NCBI GenBank assembly: GCA_009760855.2
Contig: WPIO01000085.1
Coordinates: 897,001 to 961,000 of the forward strand
DNA length: 64,000 nucleotides
Source: Cristatella mucedo
Lineage: Eukaryota > Bryozoa > Phylactolaemata > Cristatellidae
Direction of reading: 5' to 3'
Part shown: positions 1-39,190 of the stretch, in pieces
How positions within the stretch are numbered: the first letter of the stretch is position 1
Layout of the letters: each line of letters starts with the position of its first letter
Notes under the pieces: generated by a model
Database searches by the model: none
The model's input: the letters and a program-made list of their open reading frames with translations, nothing else
Told to the model about the DNA's origin: nothing
Program-made: the position numbers and the translations under genes

Positions 1-320
1 GCTGCCGCTGCCGAAGGTGCTGCTGCTGCTGCCGCCTCGTCGACGGAACGGCATTTGCTCCGAGGTGGCCGGCGGCTGGCCGCGGTTTGCTGCGGCATCC
101 CGAGCGCTAGACAGAGCGGACTCCACCAGAGCGAGGACGGCTGGCCTCCCCGGGTGCAACAAAGCGAGAAAGCTGCTGCTGGCATCCCTAGATTGGCCAG
201 CGTGATCGGCTCGGTGATTGGTCGGTCGGTGATTGGTCGGTCGGTGATCGGTCAGCTGCCAGAGTGAGCGAAGGGAGCCGCAGCAGACCATCTGGCAGAC
301 GCCACTGCCGATCGCCAGAG

Positions 321-331
321 AGAGGAGAGAG

Positions 332-396
<65 letters not shown>
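321..396. repeat. (GA)n microsatellite
   Basis: About 38 GA units upstream of the PLD-like start codon. Confidence 0.95.
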
Positions 397-398
<2 letters not shown>

Positions 399-577
399 CC
401 TGCCGTCGGCCTCCCCCCACATCATCAGCAGGACGATAGGCTCGGCCGGACAGACACACTGCCGAAGCGGTGGGCAGCAGCAGCAGCAGCAGCTTCGAGC
501 ACCGTGGCAATCAGAGCGTCAGTGCAAGGTCGAGCAGCAGCAGCCGTCGGCGAAGCAGCGGCAGCCAGTCGCCTGCA

Positions 578-13057
<12,480 letters not shown>

Positions 13058-13740
13058 GAGAGAGAGACAGCGTGCTCTGGCTGCCCAGGAAACGGTAGCC
13101 TCCTCCTCTGGAGCCTCGTGTCCAAGCACTGCTGCTTCCGCCGCCACCGCGTCGTTGCCATGGCTGCGGCGTTGCGCTCGCCTCTACTTGCTGCTGCTGC
13201 TTGCTGCTTGTTCGTCGCGTACGGGCGGATCAGGACCAGCCAAGCGCGACTCCGGAATCGCTCGCGATGCTCTATTGAGTGTGGGATGCCGAACTGACGT
13301 CAGCAGCAGTCGCCAGTCTGCCACGGCTGCCGATGCTGTGACGTCAGCACGGCTGCTGCTGACGTCACGGGAAGCCTAGACTCCTCGGGAGCTCTCCCCT
13401 CATGTATCTCCATATGTAGTGTCATATCTAGTTTGTGTGAGGTCACGGCAGCGGTCACGCAGGTTTCCATTCACCTATTTGTTGTGCATCCGAAGCTCGC
13501 TGTGTGCACTCTGTGTGTCTGTGTATGGACATTGCGCACGCGTCACGCGTCGTCTGCTCTTATTTTTGTGCCTGTGCCACGTGCAAGCTGCCGTCTCGTG
13601 GCAGCTTCGGAGGTGGTGGGGTTGACTGCACTCCCAGCTTCGGTTGCTGTGCCGGCATTGGCCGCTCAAGGCCTGTCAAGGCTTGACTTTACCGACTTGT
13701 CTTTCGCGGCAAATCAATAAACACTAGCTGGTTCAACTGC
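13058..13740 (+). other. Probable 3' UTR of the PLD-like gene, with AATAAA
   Basis: No coding exon continues after the TGA. An AATAAA hexamer at 13716-13721 is the first good polyadenylation signal, directly before a minus-strand SINE starting at about 13722. Three TGACGTCA-like sites lie at about 13296-13367, and a 14-base inverted pair (gacgtcagcagcag and its complement) could fold in the transcript. Confidence 0.5.
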
Positions 13741-13880
13741 CTCTCTTGTATAGCGACAGAGAAGCCTTTACGGCTATCACCATCGCTTGCAGCTGCGATA
13801 AAGGATCGCCCACCGCAGGATTCGAAACCACACGACCTCGGGACCGAGTTCGCAAAAAGCAACCGCCTTACGTAGCTACT
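13722..13880 (-). mobile_element. SINE family A
   Basis: Close copy of the 7055-7215 element (tgcctctcttgtatagcgacag, gataaaggatcgcccaccgcagg) directly after the PLD-like polyadenylation signal. Confidence 0.8.
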
Positions 13881-14004
13881 ACCTTACGTGTGCCAAAGTT
13901 AATAAACCGAGTAACGTGTACTGTGACCTGCTCTTTGACCTTTTCTGTCAAATGTCCATTCGCCTCTGGTGATCTGCCAAACCGAAGGCGAATTGAGGAA
14001 ATCA

Positions 14005-14188
14005 GAAAGGATAGGGGAAGGATACAGGAAGGATATGGGAAGGATACAGGAAGGATAGGGGAAGGATAGGGGAAGGATATGGGAAGGATACAGGAAGGAT
14101 ATGGGAAGGATACAGGAAGGATAGGGGAAGGATACAGGAAGGATAGGGGAAGGATACAGGAAGGATATGGGAAGGATACAGGAAGGAG
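14005..14188. repeat. GGAAGGATA minisatellite (11-12 bp units)
   Basis: Tandem units of aggaaggatacagg, aggaaggatatggg and ggaaggatagggg alternate about sixteen times. Confidence 0.9.
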
Positions 14189-14324
14189 CAGCACGACATC
14201 TGTGAGCTGAGCTGTTGTACGATGTTGCCATCAGATCTGAAGAGCAGCACCGCCCCTCCCTGCCCCGCCCCCTTCACTGCACTGCGTTGGCGATCGCTTT
14301 CACAGCCTTTGCAGGCTGATGCGA

Positions 14325-14475
14325 CCGAGCTGAGCCGGGCCGGGCCGGGCTGGGCTGGACCGAGCTGAGCTGGGCCGGGCTGAGCTGGGCTGGGTCTAGC
14401 TGAGCTGGGCCGAGCTGAGCTGGGCCGAGCTGGGCTGGGCCGAGCTGAGCTGGGCCAGGCCGGGCTGAGCTCTCG
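14325..14475. repeat. GC-rich GAGCTGGGCCGGGCT array
   Basis: Degenerate 5-bp-based repeats (gagct, gggcc, gggct) with low sequence complexity. Confidence 0.85.
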
Positions 14476-14925
14476 AGCGATGAGCCGCTTCCTCGAAGCT
14501 GCAGCTGCAGAATCAGATTTCAGGCGATTTCTAAAGCATTTCTGCTGTAAGCATCGCTGCTCCAAGAAAGAAAACGTGTCAAGTGCTTCTCCGGCTTCGT
14601 GCTGCCTGGACTTGCTCTGCCAGGAGCTGCTGCTGCAGCTTTCGATTGGCGGGAGCTGCCGCTGCTGCTTTGAGTTCCGGTGCATCCGGTGCGATGGCTC
14701 CTTATGCTCTATTTGCGTGGGAAGAAGCGCCAGCTGGAGGAAAGGTCGGGTATAGATAGCTCTCAGGTATAGATAGCTCTCAGCCATTACGTCGAGCTCC
14801 CACCGACCCATCGGGACCTCCCATCCCATCCCATCGATCCTGAGTGACCGAGGGTGGCAGTCTATGTCGCCGTGGAGTCTAGCAAGAGTCGTGGATCTGT
14901 GCAGCGATCTGCAGTGACGATGACA

Positions 14926-15005
14926 ATAATAATAATGATAATAATGAGGACACGTCTGTATAGCAGCCTCAGAGAGTTTACTCGATTTCTAGGCATTTTA
15001 CGCAT
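14926..15005 (-). mobile_element. L2-A-type tail, diverged
   Basis: aataataatgataataatg followed by a decayed version of the shared tail (gcctcagagagtttactcg...ctaggcattttac). Confidence 0.6.
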
Positions 15006-17529
15006 GCAGAGATGCCAACTGCTCTGCCTTGGGCAGCATCAGGAGCAGCCGTAGCAGCTGTAGCTCTTAGGCAGTTAACCGGTGAGGGCACGCGGCCTCT
15101 TCCGCGGCCACCAGCAGCACTCCTAGTCAAGGAGGCTCGACGCTGCCGCTGGAACGTGTTCTCACCTAGTAGCCAAGCCCGTGCGACTTTCGCATCAAGC
15201 TCGGATCAGCTGAGCCCAAGTGCTGAGCCCCACACGGCTGTGTTGTAGGCTTAACGTGTATACGTCATCAAACGTCCTAGAGCTTTATTTTCCGAAATCG
15301 TGGACATATAGAGCAAAATATGTACGGCCGCAATCAGAAACTTTTCTTTCCCTCTTTGAAGCAAGCAGAGCTGAACTCGGCATTTCAAATTTCACTCTGA
15401 TACGTCAAGTACTAGCCGAGTTATGGAAATTACAAGGCGCCAACCGACTCTGGAAATGAAGCTGTATAAAAGTCACAAGAATGCACTTCAATAAGCTTCA
15501 GACAAGTTTCGCGATCAACCCAGGTTCGACAAGTTGGTGAAAAAGTCACATATGGTGCAGAGATGGGTACATTTCTTATTTGTAGATTTGTTGCTTCCGG
15601 TTTACATCCGGGTTCGACGCGGTTTGCATGATCATTTTTTCTTTCATGCGGAAGTCGTCAGCACACTCCGATTCCCAGTTGTAGCACATTTGGCCTTCGA
15701 AAGGTACCCTATGCACGTTCTCGATTGCCGGACAAATTTAATGAGTATTTTCTCGACGTTTCTCCCCCTTCTTCGCGGATGCTTATTGCAAGCAAGCTTT
15801 GTAGGCGACAATTGGCTCTCGCGGCGCCTGCGCCGCTCCTGCTCCTCCGCTCGGAGGTTCGTTCTGCCGCCGCTGCCCGCGCGGCTGGGACGAATGCCGC
15901 GTTGGATGTGAATGCGGGCATTTGCGGCCGCCGATAGTTGCCGATAGCTCGCAGACGCCGAATGCCGCACGGCAGTCTGGAGGGAGCCGGTTGCTACCCC
16001 AAGAGTTGCCTCTTTCCCCAAGAGCGCACGACCGTACGCCGTTTTTCTTTGATGTTTTGAGGTTTCTTTGATGTTTTGTCTGCAGCTGGCTGACATTCAG
16101 CCAGCTGCGGCCGAAAGGGTGCATGCGCGGCGGCAGTGCGCACGCGCCGGAACGCGCCGGAACCTCCGCCCGCACGCCCGAGTAGTCGACGCAGTCGATC
16201 GGTGCTAAGTTCCGGCCACTGCCGCCGCCGCCGCACCCACCGCAGCAGGAGAAGCGCCGTCGTGCTGTCGCTGTCGACGTCAGACGCTTCTCATGTTGAA
16301 ATCTTGAAATGTTGTTCGTCGGCAGCGTATTTTACAAGCGTACGCGACCGGCTCTGAGTGACAGAAAACGTCCCGATCGGACGCCGCGCCGGCCTTCGCC
16401 TTCACCAGAAAGCGCCCTTCCCCGGAGCGCGCGACCGGAACGACCTGACGACGCGACTTGCCTGCCCTAAGAGCGCCACCTAGCGGAATGTAGGCAAGCG
16501 AAACGCGTCGGCTGCCACGCGTTTACCTCGCGGAACCCAATTAAAGAAAGCTCAGAAATCTCGATTTCGATACGCACGCTGTCGCAAATGCAGACTCCGA
16601 AACGAAGAAGGTCGGGATCGGAGTATTTCTCCGTCTTATCATTTGATCCTGCAGCCGCGTTATCCACCCTAACCCCCTGCCCGCCCGAACGCATCGGTGG
16701 GGCGGGCGCTGTCACTGGATAATGAATAGATGGGTACCCGTAGCATTTCACATCAAAATACGCTACAGAAGTTACACTTGCTTAGCCGCCTAACGGCGGC
16801 TAAGCGAAGCCTGGCCGCAACGGAGATCACGTTTGCCTATCTTCTGCTTGCAAAGGATCGTGCGTGACCTGACATTTCAGGGAAAGCCATCCAAACCAGA
16901 TTGTGGAGACACTAACAGAAATAAATTGATTAAATGATGCATTAATAGAGATGAGATTTATAGAAAGTCGATGAGGTATTCGGAGAGATAAAAGCGGAGG
17001 TAGATAGTTGCTAGATCGACAGATATGCATCTGTACTGTTGACGGGCCTTCGGTGTAAAGGCCAGCACCTGTATCAACCATGCTCTGAAGCGTCAGACTC
17101 ACTTTCTGCTCTTGATTTATTATGTGCACCATGTGCTGTAATGCTAATGCAAGCTTTCTGCTTTGAATATTGATAAACTCCGGCTTCTCTAATCGACATA
17201 TTTGAAGCCGTGAGCGGAGGCCTGGCGAGTTGGGGCTGCTGCAAAAAGCGTTGCTTATAGCCAGCAGTGAGTTATTTTCAAAGGACGAAAGTGCGATGTT
17301 TGCCTTAAGTCGTGTGAATTGGAGAAACGGCTCAATGCCCCAATCGCCATATAAAACAAGAGCGGAAGTACCCTTTGGTGACCCGTGCTGGGGTCAGGGG
17401 GCGGGACTCCCGGAAAGAGCTTTCGTAGGCGGAGGCGAGAACATCGCGTACTAACGATTCGTTACGACCGCTCCGGCTGACCGGGTGATCACTCACTGTG
17501 AGCGCTGAGTAGATTTTCAAGACTTTGCC

Positions 17530-25760
<8,231 letters not shown>

Positions 25761-25913
25761 GACAGCAGCAGCAGCTGCCGCCGGCGGACACCTCGCATTT
25801 AACATGGATCGAGCAGAGCAGACTGATCGTCAACGACTGCCAGTGGCTCCGGCCAGTAGCTACTCGACGTGCCCATGTCACATGGGTCAATTGAAATGGC
25901 AGGGTGAAATAAA

Positions 25914-28675
25914 GTAGCAGCTAAAGGTCAAGGTCAATCGAAAACTGAAAATATGCTCTGGACATATGGCCATGCTTTGAAACGCACAGCAGTGTCAGCT
26001 GCGAGTCGCCTTTTTGTGCGGTTGCAGAACAGCCGGAATAGATCTTCCCGGATGGGCTGAGTCGCCACGTTGGTTGGCACATCATTTCAAGGCTCCAGCG
26101 AAATGTGTAGGTCTTTGGAAAGAGCCTTGCCGAGTGAGCGATTTGCTGACTGATGGAATGAGTGGTTTTTAATAAAAAAAAAATGCACTGTACCCAATTC
26201 TGGACGCACTATGTAGGACACCGCTTCGGCTCATTTTGGTTGAGAGTTGTCTCCAGCTATTGCTGAGAGTTGTCTCCAGCTGTTGCACGATCTTGCGCGA
26301 TCTATTGGTGGCTGCTCTACTGCCGGCTCCTGCTGCATGTGCACGATTGCCTTCGCCTGCGAATTGCGTGATTTGACGGCGTTCTGTAAATCGACGAAAC
26401 CTTAATGACTTAGCGGTTGTTACGCTGCAGAGCTTTGAGTAACTCGAACTCAAAACCTAAGCCGCTTTCAGTGTCCATACTGTTGGCAACAGACTTAGCC
26501 TCACGAAAAAAGGAGTAAGTGTGAGCATTGCAGGAGTTTGGCGCGAAGTCGAATAAGTGAGTAGTGTGGAAGTAGCAGCGCGGGAAAGGATGTGCCACGG
26601 TCGCCAACAGGAGAGTAGATTGCTTACGAATTGTGCATGCGAGTGACGCATTCTACGACGGAAGGGTGGAGCGGTTGTAAGGCTACTTAAGCCAGCAGAC
26701 AGTGTGTCACGTGTAAGCCGTTTGCTGACTGGCGAGGTAGCACAAACGAAATATATGTATGTCCAGTTTAAATTCTATAGAGCCAGGTGTCGGTGCAAGT
26801 TAATCTCGCCATCTCTTTCGGTGCGTTTTCACTCTCTCTACGAGCAGCGTGAATATAAAACGACTCGGCCATCTTGCCGGGATCATTCGGAAACCCGGAA
26901 TTATTGCGAAGTCTGAGATCGCCAGCAATCTACAGCCGCAGGTGCAGATCTCAAGACTGCAGCCATGTAAGTGGTTACGAGCGGCGTGGCTACGCTCGGG
27001 CATTGCTCGGCGAAGTCTCGCGCGAAATCTCGGCGCTTGCCGTCTGCAGCGGAGTAAGGCGCGCGAGTTCTGCTGCGGCGGCGAGCGTTTCTTTGAGCGG
27101 CACGCTCGGCGAAGCGGTTTCGAGGAGTCGCTGGCAAAATTGGCGACGTAATGGCTTTCGCCGAAACTCGTCTACCAGCCGATTGGAGCGCAGCGAGCTG
27201 GCGCCGCCGCGGCGGCCTTAGCCCTTTAGCTCTTCTCGGTCGACGACTGCTGCGTCACGACGTCGTCCTGCGGTACGCGGAGCTAGCGGATACCGCCAGC
27301 ATCGCTCCTACCGTCGGACCTGCGCTGCTCCGAACCCGACCGATCTGCATGGCGTAAGTGGCGTCGCGCGTTGCCGTCAGCCTTCGACGGGGTCGGAGCC
27401 TCGGCAACCGCGACGACGCTTGAAAATGGCCGCTTCGTTCGCTCCGATTAGGCGGCGCTGCCGAGCTGTCGCCGCCGCGAGGCCGTCGCCAGCGGCGTTA
27501 CCTACTTGCTTCGAGGCCGATGTTTAGGCCAGGGGACGTTGCTGGCTCCATAGATATCCTCTAAAAGCAGGTTTGCACTCTGTTCACCCTAAGTGCAGCT
27601 TTCTCCCCATTTCTCGAAAATTTGCATTTTCGCTGCTTCCGCCCAGCCAGCTCCTCTAAGCGAGAGCCGAAATAACTACTAGCTAGCTAGCTAGCTCAGC
27701 CTTGATTTCGTCGGAAAACCAATCCAATATGGTAGGCAGGAAGGTCGCCAATCAGAACGAAGCTGCGAGTGACCATTTGTAGTGACCGTCCCCCGTCTCA
27801 TTCACGGCACCGACCCACTTTAGAGAAGGTGCACATCCTTTCTCGAATGTCAGAATCAACAAGCAGCTAAGTAGAAGCCTCCGCTGCGGCCTTGAGACAG
27901 ACTCGAGCCCCCAGGCTCTGCGCCTTCAAACGAAAACTCTTCGCATCGCTGTGCGACCGGAAACCCCAAAGCTTTACAGAAAAGAGGAAACGAGATTGCA
28001 ATCCTCATACTGCTCACTAATAAGCCGCGGAAGACGCGAGCGTCCGTTGAACGCGTGCGGGGCGCTAGTGGCCACAGTGTCAAGGTCACAGTGCATTGGA
28101 CCGACGCACTCAAACGTTCGCATGCCCGAGACTCCGCAGCACGAGAGCGTGCCAGTGAGCCTCCTCTAGAGACCAAGTTTCGGCAAAAGCGCTCGCTCGC
28201 TCGCTCGGGCTACAAATTGAGTGGGCGAGCGTCCCTGCGATTGCCTCAGCCGCACCGGGTTTCTTCTCGCGAGGTCACGTGGTCGCGCAATCGGCCAGGT
28301 GAGGGCGCGCCGAGTATTTGGGCATCTATCTATCATCAGAGTGCGAATCGCCGCCACCGCGGCGCTAGCTAATGGCTGCCGAGAGTAACGGCGCACTGGT
28401 CGTCGGCGTGCGGATGCCGAGCGTGCGCCGCCACGGATTTCCTGCCGCGTGTCTCCAGGACGCACGTCGTCTGCAAATGCGAGCTCGCGGGCAAGGAATG
28501 GCGATCTACGTATTAGTACGAAGGAGTTCATAGCCGACAAAATCACTCCGAAAAAATGTACGTTTCAATTGGGCTTCCTTTATTGGCGGCGCAGCAAAAC
28601 GCCGCCGCCACCCTCGCCGCCGAGGTGCCGACGTAGACAGCGCAGTTGGCTCAGAGACTGCCTCTACAGCTAGCC
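25914..28675. other. Intergenic region after gss
   Basis: Contains an L2-B fragment (26415-26650) and CpG-rich sequence from 26.9 to 27.5 kb. Two short ATG frames end in good donors (gtaagt after 26967 and at about 27356) and could be first exons of an unseen transcript, but their peptides resemble nothing I know. Confidence 0.45.
26415..26650 (-). mobile_element. L2-B LINE 3' fragment, diverged
   Basis: Complement matches the end of the L2-B ORF around the ATHYLN and LREAKSVA region, with many substitutions and no clear tail. Confidence 0.7.
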
Positions 28676-29425
28676 ATCATATCCGATCCCTATCCAAGAT
28701 TAGAAGCTGTCTCCCACAGTGGCTTGTAAAAAATTTAACTAGCTCTTTAGTTCTGTCTCGGCTTGATTATTGTAATTCCCTTATGGCTGGGCTACCAAAG
28801 AAAGCTATCATGCCACCACAGCGGACTATGAATATGGCTGCAAGGCTGGTCTTCAAGTCCCAGCGGTTTGAGCACGTGTCACCTTTGCTGAAAGAGCTAG
28901 GATGGTTGCCGGTTGAGCAAAGGATACAGAGCAAAGTTCTTACGCTGACCCACAAGGCCCGCCACGGCTTGGCTCCTTCGTACCTAGCTGAACTGCTGCA
29001 TCAGTTTCAGCCTGTTCGCGCCCTCAGGTCCTGTGTGGACAATAAATTAGCTGTCCCATTCCTCCGCTTAAAGACAGTTGGCGACAGAAGCTTTAGCTCT
29101 GCAGGTCCTAGACTGTGGAACTCGCTTCCACAATTCTTACGCAACGACATCTACTCTCCAACTGCCGACTATGGCACATCTTTTTCAGCGGTCCTGAACT
29201 GCTACTTCTATGCTACTCACTACCTCAACTGCTCTCCTAACTCTGCTATGCTTCCCACTTTCTGTTTGTTGCGTGAGACGAAGTCTGTTGGCTACCGAAT
29301 GCGTACCGAAAGCCGCTCAGGCTGTGAGTGCGCTATACAAATCTCCTGCGTAACACCCACATGGTCTTTATGACTTTGTGGAGTTACTGACGGAGATACA
29401 TTACATTACATTACATTACCGTTCG
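28676..29425 (+). mobile_element. L2-B LINE 3' fragment
   Basis: 5'-truncated copy matching the last 750 bases of the element at 41311-43880 with only scattered differences, ending in repeated ATTAC. It encodes the same C-terminal region (ARLVFKSQRFEHVSPLLKE). Confidence 0.9.
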
Positions 29426-30289
29426 TCTTCGAAGCATGGCGGAGAGGTGGCCGAGGCGGGTCACTTCCGCTTCCGCTTGACTTTTCCAGCTGCCCGCAGG
29501 AGCGCGTCCGGAGCGCTGGCGGCGCTTAGCCAATTACAAACAATGCTCGACTGCAGCGCCATCTGGAGACGGCGCTGCAGTGGGCCCCGAAGGCGCTGGA
29601 GACGACGCTCATGCTACGGCGGCGGCGGCGACTTCAACGGCTTTTATGCGCACGCTAAACTTTTTTTTTTTAATATCCGGTGAGTTGAAATGGCCCAGGC
29701 AGACGGCGCGTGTGTCTTCGTTGTAGGTCGCACGTTCGTCCTGAGGGAGGCTACGGCCACGCCCGCTCCAGCCGTCGGTCGCGCGTCGCCACCGTTCGCC
29801 CAAGCGTCGGCAGCCGCACCGCTGATGCGATGTCTCCTCGCACCAACAGGGGTGCATTACTCTTGAGCATGCGCGGAGCGAGCGGTCGCGGAAATTGCCA
29901 CCGCGCGGGCGCAGCGGACGACGGGCTCGTCCGCTATTGGCTGCCCGCTCCTGCGCCGGTGGCGGCGGCGGCCGCCGCCGCCCTGCGGTGCTTGTCGGCG
30001 GGGCTTCGCAGCGGCGGAAGCGGAACGAATGGAGGAAGCAGGCAGCGCGCCAATTGCGCAGTGCCGGCATGTCACGTGCCGTGACGTCGCGCGCCGTACG
30101 CCCTCCACGCTCGCGCTTCGCCTGCGGCGCCGTCGTTCGCGTCGCGCCGCTCCGGTATTTGAAAAATGCGTCGTGAAAAAAGCGATCGTCGTTTCTTTAT
30201 CTTCAGCTGCCAGTATTACTTAGCCCCCCTCCGCAGAGTCAGCGGAGATTCTAGATTCTATGCGAACGTCTTGGGTGGCGAACGTATTG

Positions 30290-30387
30290 TATTATATATA
30301 TATATATATATTATTGTATTATAATATATATTATATATATTATAATATATGGCGTATATATTATTGTATTATAATATATACGCCATA

Positions 30388-30424
<37 letters not shown>

Positions 30425-30705
30425 GTATGGCGTATATATTATAATACAATAATACATATATATATATATATTATTGTATTATAATACAATAATATTATTG
30501 TATTATAATATATACGCCATACTAATATATATATATATATATATATATATAATAGTATGGCGTATATATTATAATACAATAATATATATATATACTATTA
30601 TTGTATTATATATATGTATATATATACATCTATACATATATTATTGTATTATATATATATATATATATATGTATATGTATATATGTATGTATGTATTGTA
30701 TACAT
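30290..30705. repeat. AT-rich palindromic block
   Basis: (TA)n stretches with repeated inverted copies of a gtatggcgtatatatta / taatatatacgccatac module, at about 30348-30387, 30425-30460 and 30512-30580. Confidence 0.85.
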
Positions 30706-30717
30706 GCACCGCGGTGA

Positions 30718-30935
30718 GCGCCGCGGCGAGTACAGTGAGTGCAGCTTCTTCACTGCGAGTACAGCGAGTGCAGCTTCTTCACGGCGAGTACAGTGAGTGC
30801 AGCTTCTTCACTGCGAGTACAGCGAGTGCAGCTTCTATACGGCGAGTACAGCGAGCGCAGCTTCTTCACGGCGAGTACAGCGAGTGCAGCTTCTATACGG
30901 CGAGTACAGCGAGTGCAGCTTCTTCACGGCGAGTG
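30718..30935. repeat. 29-bp minisatellite
   Basis: About seven tandem units of gcgagtacagcgagtgcagcttcttcacg with a few variant positions (cttctatac in some). Because 29 is not a multiple of three, the apparent open frame cycles through all frames and is not coding. Confidence 0.9.
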
Positions 30936-32214
30936 AGACGGAAGAGAAGCAGGAATAAAGCACGAAGCCTGGCCAACGAAAGGTGCTTCCCGTCTTTAAC
31001 TAATGTGGCCGCGCGGCAGAGGGGGTGACGTTGCCGCGGTACACGGGTTAAAATGCATGCCAACGGAGACGGGTGCGACTAAACCGTAAGCGACAAGACT
31101 GCTCGAACGCAGGTAAGTTGAACCGGAACAAGTCTGCAAGCGTGCTACTTTCTAGTGAAGATGCGTATTTGAAAAAGGCATTCTGCCACGCAGGCGACGC
31201 ATTTCCCATCTTGCACGCGCCGCCGCGTAGAAGCTCGGCCTTGACATTGAGCTTAGAGCTGGCCTCGCGGCTCACGAAAGTTAAATTTCTGCAAAGTTAG
31301 CAAAGCATCACATGCTGCTTTTCGTAGAGAGCGTCGAGAAAGGTCACAGGTCACTCGCCGTAGGTCGTGCTAGAAATTCGTAAGAAACACTTTCTGAAAT
31401 TAAATTAGGTGTGCTTTTGACCGGCCCTTAGCTGAGGATTTAGCAGGAGTTCCCTTTTCTAAAGATACTGGCACCCGCCGGCCGCAATGCCGATGCTTTC
31501 GGTGTATATGAGTCTGATAAGATAGGATCTCAAGTCAGAAACTCCACGAAGACATGGCGACAAGCTCTATGCTTTGAAGAGCTTTCAAGCCTACGAACTC
31601 AAGCAAGGCCCGACGGAGGGCGGCTTTCAGACTGCGTGTTTTTCTGCGGCTAGCGTCTTTCGAAAACAAAATAAAATATTCGCCGGCATTCGATTTTGTC
31701 TACTCTGCGGAGAAAGATGGTGAATTCAGCGAACGGTAAATTCAGTTCGCGGCGAATTTTTCGTCACTTGCCATCTTTTTCGTTGAGCGAACGATGTGAC
31801 TAGCTAGTAGCCGGAAGCCGGGCGGACCCGACGTGTGCTTCCGCTCGGCCCTCAAGATGGAGGGTCGCAAATGCTTACAACCGTTCACGGTCGCTCATAC
31901 AGTTCGCACGACGCGTCCTCCGTCCAAACGCTGGCTCCGCAGCAGCTCGAATCCACTCTGAAATCACTCCGCTCACGCTAAGACCCCGGCCATGCGCAGC
32001 CGCCGTAATAGCGGAGCTCGGCTTCGTTCGGCCTTCTTCGAGCGCCGAACGAAGCCACCGCCGCCGCCGAAGTCGAAGCTGCAGTCGAAGCGCCTCCGCC
32101 TCGCGGCGTCACCGCGAACTGCGCCTGCGCACTACGACGTCAGCGCTTGTCGCTGCGCGGCGCGCATTACGCCGCGCGTCGCGGCTCCTCGGCCGCCGCC
32201 GCGATAGGCGCGAA

Positions 32215-37680
<5,466 letters not shown>

Positions 37681-38800
37681 CAGCAGGTACGGGGCCGCGG
37701 CCGAGGCAGCGGGCGCGACCCCTGAGAGAGTGAACGCCCCGGCAGCGCGGCGTTCTCCAGCTCGTGAGACAAGCTGAGCCGACCGAACTTCCGGCGGCGG
37801 CCTTGTTCTCGCCTCGACTCTCCCGCGCGTTTCTCGCCGCATCGCAGTGTAGCGTCGAGGCGACTGGAAAAGCTTGGTGCCTGCGTTTTTCCCTCTCAAT
37901 CGGAAGTGACGAAAAGCGGGCACATAGAGAGCGTTCGTCTCTTTCTCGGGAACGGGCCCCCGTCTCTTCGTCGGCGGCGGCCGAAATCCTCTGCATGCGC
38001 GATATTTTTACAGGCTGGTTGATCGATGTACGAACGACCAAAGCGGCAGTCACGGGCTCGCAGAAGGCTGGCTCGGAGAGAGCTGACTGGCTGCGCCCCG
38101 ACGCCACGTGACCACCGGTCGGCGACGCAGGCGGAGGAGCAGGAGCAACGGCCGAGAGCTCGCGGCCATTTTTGAGGCGGACCATTCCAGAGCGCGGTGG
38201 CTATTTTGAGGCCGACCATTCCAGTGCGAAAGCCGACGAAGGGCGCGTGTTCGCGTGTCATTTTGTCTACTTGAAATAGATTATTTTCAGTCATCTATCA
38301 AGAGAGCCAAATTTTGAAGCATGCTGAAAATGCCTAAAATCTCGCAGAAAGCGAGCCAGTAAACGATTCGCTTTGTCTTTAAATGATGTCTTGATCCTCG
38401 TGTTTCCAATTAACTGAACTGCATGGCCGAGTAGCGGCCGAGAAGCTCCGAAAACGGAAGGAAGAAAAGTTGGGATCGCCAAAAGCGCTGCTCTGCCACT
38501 CCCGTCCTTTGTGCCCCCGGATGTGCCACGTAAATGCGAAAGAAAATCCCGAAGTAATTAGCGAAGAAAAAGACGGCATAAGCATGCAGAGCTAAGAATT
38601 TGATAGAGGCCAATTTCGACATACAGGCGCAGGGCGGCAGGCCAAGGCCTTCCTTCGAAATCTGCTCGGACAACTCTTGCTATTTAAATGTATTTTAAAT
38701 GTTCACTTTGAGAGTTACTTATTCCATAGACTTAGCAACTTGACATTTAAAAAGAAGCTAAAACGCATCTATTTATCAAACATTTAAATAAAATATAGAT
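37681..38800 (+). other. Sequence after the repeat-tail gene, probably 3' UTR then intergenic
   Basis: No exon recognised. A short near-duplicate gaggc(g/c)gaccattccag lies at about 38175 and 38210. AT-rich at 38680-38800. Confidence 0.4.
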
Positions 38801-38802
38801 AA

Positions 38803-38945
38803 CTATAAAACATTTATATAGCGCCCTAAGAGAGCTTTAGCTCTATTCAGGTGCCTCATATATGCTATGCTACGTGGCTCGAGTCCACGACCCCGGAAAG
38901 ACCTTGGTCGGGGCAGGCACCTTGACCACTCGGTCATTTTCTTAG
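38803..38945 (-). mobile_element. SINE family B with L2-like tail
   Basis: Complement: gaccgagtggtcaaggtgcc (A box region), gtggactcgagccacg (B box region), then a tail matching the L2-A end (gagctaaagctctcttagggcgc). Confidence 0.75.
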
Positions 38946-39085
38946 GTGCTTCGTGTTTGGTCCTTTGTGTGCTCTCATGCGTGCTGACACTGCATGTCAC
39001 CTTTAAGCATGTTATGCTTGTTGACATTGAGCATGCTACCATTAACCATTTGATCATGTTTCCTCTATAACATATGTAAAGTTCC

Positions 39086-39090
<5 letters not shown>

Positions 39091-39145
<55 letters not shown>

Positions 39146-39190
39146 ATGAGAGGGAGAGAAAGAATGAGAGGGAGAGAGAGAGAGGGAGAA
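39091..39190. repeat. (GA)n inside an L2-type tail
   Basis: GA tract lying between gtaaagttcctag and aaagttctctaagggtactattcag, which are the two halves of the L2-A tail. Confidence 0.85.

Larger units (their letters stand above)
13881..17529. other. Intergenic region between PLD-like gene and gss
   Basis: Besides the minisatellites and one L2 tail noted separately, no exon was recognised. GC-rich stretches at about 15.8-16.3 kb give open frames on both strands without protein character. The gss promoter should lie just upstream of 17530; no TATA box is obvious. Confidence 0.6.
29426..32214. other. GC-rich intergenic region upstream of the repeat-tail gene
   Basis: CpG-rich blocks at 29.45-30.15 kb and 31.8-32.2 kb flank the AT palindromes and the 29-bp minisatellite. 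The second block leads into the signal-peptide exon and is the likely promoter. No recognised gene. Confidence 0.5.

Noticed and set aside
30474-31028. A frame with repeated CSFFTAST and VQRVQLLHG peptides, suggestive of a repeat protein
   Set aside because: The unit is 29 bp, so the peptide cycles through all three frames; a minisatellite following AT repeats.
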